Shown piece by piece: positions 31,102 to 42,467 of a stretch of DNA of 64,000 bases. The first letter of the stretch is position 1. Each line of letters opens with the position of its first letter. The notes under the pieces were generated by a model. It made no database searches and was not told where the DNA came from. It saw only the letters and a program-made list of their open reading frames with translations. Position numbers and translations under genes: made by a program. The stretch lies in assembly GCA_030272585.1 (NCBI GenBank), contig BSYQ01000006.1, positions 5,729,001-5,793,000 on the forward strand, read 5' to 3'. The DNA is from Bryopsis sp. KO-2023. Taxonomy: Eukaryota > Chlorophyta > Ulvophyceae > Bryopsidales > Bryopsidaceae.

Positions 31102-31537
31102 TTTAGAAGCTACGAGAGGTGGCGCACGAAAGTAGGAGCAGGCGGTCGAAACGAGTGAGGATGTTGCGTTGTCCGGCGACCAACGACTATATGCAACGCC
31201 TTGGGTAGATGGGAACGCACGACTCCAGCCTCTGTCGGAGATCTGACTTTGCCCAAAATCATGACATTCGAGATCACGACGACGTGGATCATTAAAAGTC
31301 CAATTTCCCCCCAAAAAAAAACTTCATAAAAACACCAACTGCACCATTCAGAAGCCACTACGCGATTGCCCAGGCACTGCCCAGACACTGTCCTGAGCGT
31401 TTGGGTTTGGGGGATTGATCCTGTTTGTTTTCTAAATCCATATTTGAGAAGTGAAGGAGGATTGGCGTATCGAGATCGGGGGTGCGCTGCGATAGGGTGC
31501 ATTTGCTTGGGTGCATTGAGTGTTGGATTTGTTTCAG
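31102..31537. promoter_or_regulatory. shared upstream region of LHCA3 (-) and HEMK2 (+)
   Basis: 436 bp between two divergent start codons. It holds both promoters and 5' UTRs. No TATA box could be assigned with confidence. Confidence 0.4.
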
Positions 31538-32671
31538 ATGGCCAAGTCGACGCCTCGTGAGTCAATTGCGACGTTTAGCACAGTAAGTGGATCGAAACGA
31601 AAAGGATCGACTCGCCCCACAAGTCAATGAAACTTCACGTTTTGTGTGTGTTTCTTCATGTTGAAGTGGACTTTACTTTTTCTTGAAGGGTGAATGATTA
31701 TATGTATACAACAACAGAATCAAATTGTGTTCTGGGTGAGGATCAGGTTCAATTCGGGGCGAACATAGGCCTCCAGGGGGAGTTCTGTGATGTAACATAC
31801 CCGTCTAATTCTGGCATCAAGAATTGATATGGCAGTGAAAAAAACAATTCTTATTTGAAGTGGCAACAGGGCCTACATATCTCAGTCGCACAAGGATGGC
31901 CTGTATGAAGCTCCATTTGGAGGCATTATTGTTAGCAATAATAATCATCCGGAAAGCGATATCATTCCCTGTGAACGCAGAGTGTTTTTGTGTGTGTGTG
32001 TGTGTGTTTTTCCATCAGTTATATCTCTTCCTCAAGCCAGCATCGCCTTGACTGACTGGGGCTCCGAAGTTTATCCACCATCCGATGATAGTTTCGCCCT
32101 TGTGGATGCTCTGGCAGAACACCTCGTCAATCGCACCACCCCCACCTCACTGTGCCTAGAGATCGGCTGTGGCAGTGGATTTGTCGTCACATCCCTAGCA
32201 CTCATGCTCAAAAGCCTCGAGGTTTTCCCACACATCATCGCTACGGACATCAACCCAGCAGCAGGGCTTTCCACAGCCACCACCCTCTCGAATCACAATG
32301 TTAAATCAGTGGATGTGGTTTTGATGGACCTGGTGGGGGGGTTCGCACAGAGGTGGTTTGGGAAGGTCGACATTTTGCTGTTCAATCCTCCGTACGTTCC
32401 CACACCCCATGAGGAGGTCGGTCGGAATGGAATTGCCAGAGCTTGGGCGGGGGGTGCTCATGGTCGGGAAGTTATCGATCGTTTGTTGCCATTGATTTCG
32501 AAATTGTTGGCACCTGGGGGGGATATGTTTATGGTGACGGTGGCTGAAAACCGGCCCGAGGGCATTGTGAAAGAAATGGAGGGATATGGGCTGAAGGCGG
32601 AGGTGGTTTTGATCAGAACAGCAGATGAAGAACGGCTCCACATTTTAAGAATCGGAAAAGGAGGGTTGTAA
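31538..32671 (+). CDS. HEMK2-type (N6AMT1/MTQ2) protein methyltransferase
   Basis: Two exons, 31538-31556 and 32019-32671, join in phase 1 and give 223 residues, near the 214-220 of HEMK2. Motifs: EVYPPSDDSFALVDAL, the SAM-binding LCLEIGCGSGFV, ATDINP, and the catalytic NPPYVPTP, then GIARAWAGGAHGREVIDR, a HEMK2 hallmark. With TRM112 the enzyme methylates the GGQ glutamine of eRF1 in translation termination. The tiny first exon uses a strong GTGAGT donor; a later GTAAGT donor would break the frame. A TG microsatellite lies just before the second exon. Confidence 0.92.
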
Positions 32672-33331
32672 ACAGTGCTATGCAGTTTGATTGTTCTGTG
32701 CGGTGGTTTTTCTGGTTTTGTTTTGTTAGTGGTATTTTTTTTGGAAGCGAGTCTCGTTTGCTGAATGGTTAAAGGAGGCTGTATCCAAAGCTCATGCGCT
32801 GGTGTTTTCTGTGTTGCAATTGATAGAAAATAGGTTGGAAGTCGAGGAGTGAAAACTCTTTTGTTCACGCCATATCGACACACTTTGCAATTTCACACTG
32901 ACATCCCCATGTTTTTTGGGGGGTAGCCAGGCTTTGAATTGGACAGTTTGGAAAATGTGTTAGTGCACTTAAAATGAATGGACATGGAGCGAACTCCGGA
33001 ACATCAACACCAAGTTTGATTTTGCCTGGCATCATATTTTTTTCCCACAGGAAGGAAAGACCCCAGCAAGCAATTCCTCTTGCAAGAGCCATCCAGAAAT
33101 CCAAAACTTGCCTTCAGCAGTTTTTCCTTCGCCACCCACAAACGCACCACCCCCTCCGTTCTGCTCCGCGTTCAAAGTACAGGCTTTCTCGATGCTCAGA
33201 TGGAGTTCCCATTTTTCCCCATCGTATTTGCTGATGTGGCAAACTTACGTAACAGCGTCGATATCTATTTAGGGTGTCGACGAAATTGTTGTTTCGGCTC
33301 TGGGACTTCGTTGCTTTGACGCTGTGTAAAG
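32672..33331. other. intergenic, no gene seen
   Basis: 3' flank of HEMK2 and promoter of FCF1. Short frames are not supported. Confidence 0.5.
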
Positions 33332-35889
33332 ATGGGGAAGCGGAAAAACAGGTCGAAATTTGCGGCGGTCAAAAGAATGGGACCTGCAAAGAGTGAAGCA
33401 CCGTAAGTGGCGGCTTTTTCCTTTTCTAATGTTTTCTTTGCTGCTCTGATTTTCACAAAGAAGTCACTGCCTTTTTTTTCAGTTCTGATCTCCCATGTCT
33501 TCCTGATTTTTTTATTTTCTTGGGGGGGGGGGGGGGGGGGGTTGCCATCCTTTATTTGTTTTAGACCAGCCTTTTTTAAAAAACTATTATTATCGACAAT
33601 TTATGCCACCCCCAAAAGCACAGCATGTCTTTTTTTTTCCTGTAGTCTTTGGGAAAATTGTACTTACAGATTAATGGAATATTTTTTTTTTTTTTTTTGA
33701 ATTAGGAAGCGTTCATTCTTTTTTCCTTTTGTATATATTTTGACAGTTCTGGCCTCAAAACATTTTCATGGTGGACAGAAATGCTGTTGTTGTTTTTTCG
33801 GATGGGTGTGTCTTATTTATTTTTTCGCTTTTGATTATCTTGAACATTTATGTGTTTATTTGCTTGTTTTTTATCCGAAGGGAAAAAAAGAAAAGGAAAG
33901 TGGAGGCTAAGAAGAAGGACGGAGAGGAGGAGGTGAAACATGTGTAAGTGGAAAAACTCGAAGAAGAAAAAAAAATTAAAAGAAACTAAAAAAATTATGA
34001 GTGTAGACCTCGTTTTCACAGGAAAAACACATCGAAAAAATTCTGTAAAATTCTGAGCAATGGACCCCTTCTTTTGAAAATTATTTTATATGGCAACTTG
34101 AAAAGCAATTCTTTACTTCTCAAATTAGTGAATATTATTGAACAAATTTTTGGAAAAGAGTTTTTTAACTTTGTTCCAGGGAGCGGCATTCATCTGCGTT
34201 GTTTTTCAAATACAACACGCAATTAGGCCCACCTTATCAAGTTCTCGTGGATACCAATTTCATTCATTTTGCCTTGAAAAATAAGGTAAAAAAAAAAAGA
34301 AAAAAAAAAGAAACTGGTGGAAAGAAAGGAATTTACAAAAAAATAGTCAACTTTTATTTTTTCTTCTCGAAAGAAGCACTTGCATATAAGCCCCTGCTTT
34401 TTATTTTTTATTTGCATTGAGCAATCGAAAAAGTCTATCTGCAGTTCAGCTGCTTTTATTTCAGATGGGTACATTTCTATTGAAATTTCGTCCTTGCGAA
34501 AAAGTGTACCCGTTTTCCCCTGGCATCAGTAAATATATATGCGTATTTGTGTATATTTATTTTGGTTTATGTTTTTTTGGGGGGATGTTTGTGTGTGGGG
34601 AAGGACATCTCGTTCATTTACCTGTTCGTGCTGAGTCTTTTTTTCTAAGTTGATTTCTATTGTTTTACAGATTGATGTTTTCAAAGGATTGATGGATTGC
34701 TTATATGCCGAGTGCATTCCTTTCATCCCTGAATGCGTCATGGCAGAAATGGAAAAGCTTGGACCCAAATATAAAGTCGGACTCAAAATTGCTAAGGTAA
34801 CAGTTTTTTTTTTTGAAAGAAAAGGACTCATTCAATGCGCTTTTCTGTTCATCAAGATGCAAATATTTCCCTATTTTTTTATTTTTATTAATTTTTTTTT
34901 GGGGGGGGGTGGGCTCGATATGGAAGAAGATATTCCAAAGTGTAAAATTCTGTATTTTAAAATGTTAAATCATATGAAATGTTCATCCTCAAAACAGATA
35001 TTTGGAATTTATCTTGTCGATCCTTGAAAGACGGCTTTTTTTTTCTATTCTTTCAAATCTTTTCTTTTTTTTCGATCCTGTTCCTTTCAATCTTGTTTTT
35101 TATTTTATTTTCTCTGCTTTTTTTTTTTTTTTAATTTGCAAAAAGGCATCCAGACATTTCAAGTTTTTCCATGAAATTTCTTTTCCCAATTGCAGGATCC
35201 ACGATTCAATCGGCTCCCATGCACTCACAAAGGAACGTATGCTGATGACTGTCTGGTCGAAAGAGTGACCAGGCATAAGTGTTACATCGTAGCCACGTGC
35301 GATCGAGATTTAAGAAGAAGAATACGCAAGGTTGGCTGGGGGAGGGGGAATATATATTTTTCGACGAAAAAATAATAAGAATGAATTGCTGTGTTTGTAC
35401 TTGAGTGTGTCGCCTCCCTCCGTTTTTGTTTTTGTCGAAACCTCAAAAAAACCCAAAAAAACCACAGCTTTTCATTGAAAACCAGCGAGTACGAAGGGGT
35501 TCAATTTTCACATGTGGAGAAGGGATGTTATTTTGACAGCGGGCTGAATAGAGAATATTTCTGGATAAAATGCAGTCATGAGTCGATTAAATCTGAATTA
35601 AATTATGTTACTAAGCTAAATAATCGATAACCACATTTTATTCAAGGCACCTCCAAAGCAAAGGACAAAAAAACATTACTGATGCACTCTTGATTTGTTC
35701 TTGTGGCGGCTTTTCCTATCTTTTCCCCCTCCCCCCAAATCAATGCATGCCTTTTGATTGATAGTGTTGATTTTTTTTTGCTTGTTGGGTATACAGATTC
35801 CTGGCGTGCCAATCATGTACATCCAAGCCCATAAATTCACCATTGAAAGATTGCCAGAAGCCACAATGGGTGGAGCCCCCCGAATATAG
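33332..35889 (+). CDS. FCF1: FCF1, PIN-domain rRNA-processing factor
   Basis: Six exons keep frame: 33332-33402, 33881-33943, 34180-34285, 34671-34796, 35196-35330, 35797-35889, giving 197 residues (human FCF1 has 198). A basic N terminus ([31 protein letters not shown]) leads into the PIN domain: [20 protein letters not shown] with its acidic residue, [45 protein letters not shown] and GVPIMYI. FCF1 is part of the nucleolar SSU processome, needed for early 18S pre-rRNA cleavages. The match continues through the last exon. Introns are extremely T-rich; intron 1 carries about 20 consecutive G residues at 33522-33541. Confidence 0.97.
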
Positions 35890-36326
35890 AATGTTACACC
35901 TTTGTAATGGTCCCCTCTTGTCTTAGAGCAATTTGGCATATGAGGTTGTCTTGGTTTCTTTAGTGGGAAAACTTGGATTCTTTTTGTCTTTTTTGGCAGA
36001 GTTTTGGGTGCAAGCTACGCTACGTTTGTTCCCACCACCTCAATCATTAATTAAATCTCTCTCAATGGACGGGTTGATCAATTGCACACAAGCTGAAAAA
36101 GAGTCTCTTACCAGCCACTAATGTTGAAGTCCATTGTAAAAATCTGGAAATGAAAGCCATATGATAAAATTTTCATACATATGTACTAAAAGAAACTAAT
36201 CCGCACAAATAGTTGGAACAGCCTTGACAAACACCCATCCAAGAAATAACCCCCCTCGGCAAAAAAAAACACACCAAGAAATCAGAGAAAATACAAGAAA
36301 AACCGGAATCATGCCCTTTACCAATA
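35890..36326. other. convergent intergenic gap between FCF1 and GH1
   Basis: 3' flanks of two genes running toward each other. No further feature is seen. Confidence 0.5.
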
Positions 36327-39300
36327 TCAAAGCAGCAGATGATGAACCCAACCCAACCAAGATTTGGGCTCCCCTTCCCACTCATTTTTGACGATGTCGA
36401 CAAACTCAGGTATATCGGCACTTGCGGCGAAACGCTTCATTTCCTCCAGATTTTCTGGCCAGGCTTCGTAGATTCTTTGCAGAAGTTTTCCGCCCTGCCT
36501 GAGTTTTCTATCTACAGAGCCATCCGGTTCCCATTGATAAACCCCAAACCGAGTTTTATAGCCCATGTTCCATTCGAAATTGTCGACCAGAGTCCAGTAC
36601 ATGAATCCTCGCAAATCGTAGCCATCCTTCACTGCTCGAATGACCTATTATGCAGTCGTGCAGTGAACCCACACAAATATGTTGAGCTGGCCGTATTACT
36701 AAACTCCGAACTCAATAGTATTAATATATTAATTTAATAGTTAAAAAAATCTAATAATTTAACTTAACAATTTGATTTGATTTGATTTACGGGCAAAATG
36801 ACCCCTGGAAGAAAAGGAAAAATGAATCGACACAACGAGCATTCCTCAACCAAGGTCTACAGACTTCTTTTTATTATTTCCTCTAACAGTAATCATAACA
36901 AAATTTAAGTTGCATCTTAGCACTGTACGCCTGCTTCAACGCATCAGAAGAAAACTGAAAAAAAGAGTTCTTTTCAGTAATCGCTTTTTTGGTTTTTCTC
37001 TTGGTTTAGGTCCTATTTCATCATCCCCCTTGCCTAGAAAGAAACTTCTTTGATTTCCTACGCGAAAAAAAGGAGAAAAGAAAACCCACCGAATTTTGTT
37101 TCGATTTTTTCCTACCTCATTGGTGTAACCCTTGATCATGATATTTCTTTTGCTGTCCCCCATATCGGCGACACCTGTTTCGGTGATGTACATGGGTACC
37201 CCCAATTCACTGGATTTTTTTATGGCTTCATAGAGTCCATCGGGGACGATGGTATACCCCATGTCTGTCATGATTCCACCTTCATTGGTGACTGGTTGGA
37301 GTGTTGGTGAGATGACACCCCTGGGAAAAAAACAAAAAACAAAGATGTAACGTCCAGTCTCTGTTTCATTCATGTGGGTCTCAACCCACAAAAAAAAAAA
37401 AGAAAAAGAAATATTTGTATAAATTAAAATAATAAATTACAGAGCATTGGAAGAGGTCTGGTTGGGAGAAATTTTATTAAAGACTGAATTTCAGTATGGA
37501 ATAGGATCTAAACCAAGAAGAAAAAAAGCAAAAAAACGACTGAAAAGAACTTTTTTTTCCAGTTTTCTTGTGGATGCAAATTGCGCATTCTCTAAAGCAA
37601 TCAGGTCAATTTTTCTTCCTTTTCTTAAACAAAAAAAAATGTATTTTGTGAAAAAACGACATCATGGAAAACAAAAACCGATGGTGGTGCAGAATTTTCG
37701 GTGATTTTTCTACTTTTAAATTTTTTGGAGCCTTATATATTAACTCACATTGTGTAGTAATTGATTCCCCAAAAATCCAAAGGCGGCTTCCCATCGTGAT
37801 CATATTCATACTCTATGCTCTTTCCAAAAAATGGCATTGACCAAGTGAATTTTCCGGTCATCATGAAGGTATGCACGACCTCCCAGCCCCACCAATAAGT
37901 GAACCAATCTGCAAAAAACCTAAAAAAGCCCACTCAGTCCATACGATTCAAAATCAGAGTTTTTTCGTCTCGAGGAAAAAAAAAAAGCAGCAACTCAGCG
38001 CATGAGTTCCTTCATTTTTGGAAAACACAGAAACCTTTCTGAAAATTCTTTTACCCTACAAGCGTTACTGTCATTCTTTTCAACTTTTACTCTTTTTTTA
38101 TGTGTGTGTGTTGGGGGGACTACACTTACACCAAAAAAACGTGCATGATTTGAAGAAGTTCAATCGAATTATATAATGAAACGAGCAACGATCGTCGGGG
38201 CATGTATATTCACCAGCCCCCAACAATCAAAACTGTCGAAAAAAAAGTCGCTGAACGAACAAAGCACAAACACCGCTCACTTCACATGGACGTATTTCCA
38301 ATTCTCTCCATATGGCGCAAATCGTACGTGGTGATGTACCAATCCAATCATTGCTTCTTTTCCCCCCTCCATCGCTTTCATTGCTCTGTAAGCCACCACA
38401 TGTGCCTTCAGCATGTTTTTCATCACCACCCCCGCCATGAAAAAGCAAAAACTCTTCCCCGGGGAGTGCAGCCCCGCCATGTAGGAACAGAAAGTGTAGC
38501 AAGTGGGTTCGTTGAAGGTGGCCCAGTGGCGAATGCGATGGCCGAACTCCGAAAACATGAATTTGGAGTAGTTGACGAAGAGGGGCACGGAGTCGTCCGA
38601 TTCGAAACCACCCAGATCTTGGAACCACCCCGGGTGAGTGAAATGATGGAGGGTGGCCACTGCAACGAGGCCGTTTTCCTTCATGCAATCCAAAAGGGAA
38701 TGGTATCTGCAAGCGGAAAAACAGCAAAAATCACTGAAAAGTTTGGGTTATTTTTTTTGCCTTTCTTTCAACAGCAATATTTGGTTGAAAATACGATTCA
38801 TCGATCATATGAAAGCACTGTTGTTCTGATCGATCCAAAATTGGAAGTATATATTATTATTATTGTATATCTCGAAGTTGGCAGTAGGTTGCTAAGTTTT
38901 GGTTTGATTTCCAAAAACCTAGATAAACGAGTGCTGTTTTCGCTCAAAACAGCAATAAGAAAATATATATTTAGAGCAATAATAAATGAAGGATGGATTG
39001 CAACCTGGGCTACCTTGCGACGACTGTCCGATCAATTTCCCCTCTCTTTGGTTCGATCTGCGCCCACTCGAAGGAAAACCTCAAGCAATTCGAACCCAAC
39101 TCTTTCGCACCACGAATATCTTCCTCATATCTAGACACCGAAATACAGACTTGACTCCCTCATAAGAAATGTGTTTATAGATGACTTTTGCAATTCTTTT
39201 CCTTTTTCATTTTCATGGGGAGAACATCTCTGAATTATGAAGACTCCTGTTTTTTTTTCAGAATCTTTCTAGGGATGCAAACAATCAAGTTTTCGCTTCA

Positions 39301-39609
39301 ACGATATTTTTCAAGGAGTGGCCATCCCTTACGAGGATCCACACACCCTGTTCACCTGTCCCAAAAGCCTGGAAAAGTGTCTTTCGCACCATCGGCGATA
39401 GTGCTCCTCTCTCCGAAGAGACCTCTTTTCTTCACTCCCGTGAATCGAGTCCAGTTCGAGTCGCAGTCGTCCCCGCCATTCTGCCACAAGGATATCGCGA
39501 ATCCTTTCAAGAATTTCCCCTCGTGGCCTACGGGGGCTCCAGAAACGTCATCAAGCGGAGCGGAAACCGTCTGTGGATCCCCAACCGACTCGTCTTCCAA
39601 TGCAGACAT
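36327..39609 (-). CDS. glycoside hydrolase family 1 beta-glucosidase-like enzyme
   Basis: Six exons keep frame: 39356-39609, 39014-39130, 38281-38706, 37749-37919, 37116-37320, 36327-36644, giving 496 residues, a normal GH1 length. Motifs in order: RYEEDIRGAKELGSNCLRFS, LHHFTHPGWF, acid/base Glu in ATFNEP, DFWGINYYT, nucleophile Glu in YITETGVAD (ITENG in most GH1), then GYDLRGFMYWTLVDNFEW with substrate-binding Trp and Glu. The start at 39609 (MSALEDES) is chosen because the upstream sequence is the first exon of the divergent gene. No signal or transit peptide is evident, so a cytosolic site is likely. The N-terminal strand reads FAISLWQNGGDD rather than the usual FLWG.ATS..Q.EG. The substrate cannot be told. 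Confidence 0.9.
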
Positions 39610-39831
39610 CTATATTTTTGGTTTCTCTCTTTTCGACTCTGGTGGTGTTCTCCGACCCCCAAGCGACGTCCAGGGGAAAAAGCTTCCAAGAAAAAGTATC
39701 TCACATTTTCTAGAAAACCTTGGACATTTGCAATACCATTACACTTTTTGAGACAGGAAAGTACATTCTTGAAAAAACACACAACCACATCGATTTCTTT
39801 CACTCTGGGCTCGCTGGTCGAACAGAAAACC
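39610..39831. promoter_or_regulatory. short divergent promoter region
   Basis: 222 bp separate the start codons of the GH1 gene (-) and the plastid-targeted protein gene (+), so both core promoters and 5' UTRs must fit here. No defined motif is assigned. Confidence 0.45.
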
Positions 39832-41908
39832 ATGCATTCGTCCGTTCGTCTGGTTGGCGGGACGCTGGCCCCCCGCCGACCAAGCATCGCCATCGGAAAA
39901 CGCGTGGCGTCGAATGTCTGTGGTTTCATGAGGCAGAAGCGCCATGGTCGTCGCGTTTTGCGACCGGTGTTTGCAGGTGAAGGTCCAGGCACTCACTTTC
40001 TGGTTGAAATTCTGTATGGAATGGACAATATCCCCCCCCTCCAAAAAAAAAAAGAAGAAACAAAAACAGAAAAGAGGAAAATAAAATAGTTATCTGAATA
40101 GTAGTAATTCAGAATGTATCATGTCCCTTCTATGCTGTCTTTCCAGGATAGGCACTAGGTGGCCGGTTTCAGATTAAGGGAGGGAGGGAGTGTGGTTTTT
40201 TCAAACAACTTTATGCCATGCATTTGCTACAACACCAGTAAAACACCATGGGTGTTCTTTAAACAACCCTTAATTTCCAAACCCCATTTTCAGGGTTTTT
40301 TTTCTGTCCTACCACCCGACGTTTTATTTTTTGACACCGTGCAATATCACAGGTGTGTGTGGGACATGAGCTATTCTCAAAAAATATTTGAAAAAAATCA
40401 AACTGTTGGCCTGACCGCAAGGTTCTTCGCTGCCCTCCAGCCTGGTAACTTCCAAAGAAGAGATCCTCTCCACCGCCCAAAATTTGAACAAACCCTACCG
40501 GGATGCTGTGGTCGATCGGCTGGAAAAAAAGGGGGAAATCTTTCTGGAAGCTTTCGAAAAAGTCCGTTCTCAGGCACCTAGTGTCGCCCTGGATCAAATT
40601 CTGACGGCCCAAGCTTTCGATGGGAGGGACGACCTGGTCGACAGCGGAGGGGTTGAAATCATGGCCAAAGGTTTGGAGTATCTGTGGATGATCGACCCCT
40701 CCAGCGATTCCGGGAATCTGTGTCTGTATCAGCTGTTGCTGGCGCACGATTTCGGAGGCCATGTTTCGAAAACGGAGGAAATTTTGAAAGCGAAAGAAGG
40801 GTTCGATGCATCGAACTTCGTCAATGATTTGGACTCGCTGTTTCGGACGTTCCGGTGGCACAAGGTGGATAGGTACTTCTATGCAAAGACGGATTTGGTG
40901 TCGGTTTTGCTGAGCCATCGCTGGCTCATGCAGAAAGCTGAGACACTGAAAGGCGATGCGAAACTGTGGAGGTGCTTCTCGGAATTCGTTCGGTTGAAGC
41001 AAAATTTCGACGAACGCATGTTGGAGGAATTCATCACACATTTCGACGAGCTGGAATCAATCGTTTGGGAGCTGGGCTGGACGTGGGGGGTGTATCGATG
41101 GGACCGACAAGAAATCGCCGAATGGGAAATACACAAGCTGCTGACTTTGGATGCAGCCTGGGCTGTCAAGAAGAAATCCGGCATGAGTTTCGCAGCATTC
41201 AGAGGGAATTTTCTGATCCTCATGATGGATCATGCACAAGCCTTAAAGGAATCCTTCCAGCACGACGAGGGGTTGTGGAGTGGTGAGGCATTTCTGACTC
41301 TTTTCCCGGATTTCGATATGGAAAAAGACAGGGCTGCTCAAGTGGGGGCACGGTGGATTTGCGGTTTTCATGACTCCCCTGAGTTCATGAAATACCTGAT
41401 TGAGACCGATGCCAGGAAATATTCCAAAAGGGAGCTGCTGAGATTGCATGTGTTTGGGACGAAGCTGCTGAACACCGAAACCATCTTACTCGAAAAACAT
41501 CAAGTGGATTACGAAGCTTTCGACGGTCGATTGGAGGCTTGTCTAGAATTTTTCCCCGGTTGGGCTGCACACGACCCTTATTTTTACACAGGGGATAACT
41601 TTGCCAGGATCCTTGCCCACCATGAGCTGGTTTTCGAAAGGGTGGGGAAGGCGATGCTGAGTTGCAGCTGTTGGGAAAAATACCAGGACATGCACAGGTA
41701 CCTGGAAATCATCGTCGAAGCTGATGGTCCCCAGTTTGAGGAGTTTCTCAGTGTTTTTGACGAGTTCAAAGGGGATCAGAAATCCCTGGGGGATGCGAAT
41801 TGTGAAGGGCTGGGTTCGATCTGGGATGCTTGGCACAAGAGGCGACGTGAAGGGGTTCCCTTCAGAACATCCTTGGAAGCGTGGCAAGAATCCTTGAAGG
41901 AGCAATGA
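39832..41908 (+). CDS. plastid-targeted protein of unknown function
   Basis: Two exons, 39832-39976 and 40422-41908, join in phase 1 and give 543 residues. Exon 1 (MHSSVRLVGGTLAPRRPSIA ...) is basic, Ser/Arg-rich, free of acidic residues and ends RVLRPVFAG, a typical chloroplast transit peptide. The mature part is acidic, alpha-helical and Trp/Phe-rich (LESIVWELGWTWGVYRW, DEGLWSGEAFLTLFPDFD, YDMHRYLEI-like helices), with no transmembrane segment and no motif I recognise. An internal TTG near 40484 is only a frame artefact; the open frame continues upstream to the acceptor at 40421. It is divergent from the GH1 gene. Existence is well supported; function is unknown. Confidence 0.75.
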
Positions 41909-42467
41909 TGCGTTTCTTATTCTTTGATTTTGGCTCACCCTTGGGAACTCGTTTTCGGTGTGCCGATGAATGTTGATGAGCGATGCCAGGAATCTCTCGG
42001 TTGACCTTATTCGAACTTAACGATTTGATGGTAGGATTTGTAAAATTGGTGCTGGATAGGATTGTCCTTTACATCAACATCCATGGGTTGAGATACGAGG
42101 TCTCCCTTCCTCTTGACTGTGGCCGTCTTAGTCATCAACGTGTGGATTCCAGCCGTTGGGATGCCTGAGGGGCCTCAATGCGACCTCGATTTTCTTCATT
42201 GTCCAGTTTGATGCGACTGCGTCTTGAATGTACTCGTGAATTTTTCTGCTTTCCCCCAATGTGCTGTTACCGCTGAATGGATTGGACAGATCCCATCCTG
42301 CATTCAGTGGAATAGTATGTTAAATTCGTATTTATTAGCAGAATTTGAAATGGCAGCTGTGGGGCCAACTCTTTTATTTGAGTACAATGTACAAACTACA
42401 GGTGGCTTTCAGGCTTGATGTAATGCCAAGTAAAAACCACTGCAAAAAAGGATTGAAATTTGCAGGG
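41909..42467. other. convergent intergenic gap
   Basis: 3' flanks of the plastid-protein gene (+) and the unrecognised gene (-). No further feature is seen. Confidence 0.5.

Noticed and set aside
38202-39134. 310-residue plus-strand frame opposite the GH1 gene
   Set aside because: It lies antisense to two GH1 exons and an intron, with no motif; the minus strand is a complete GH1 enzyme.
39739-40044. Extra N-terminal exon of the GH1 gene on the minus strand
   Set aside because: The plus strand here is the transit-peptide exon of the divergent gene and joins its second exon in phase, whereas the GH1 frame already has a good ATG at 39609.
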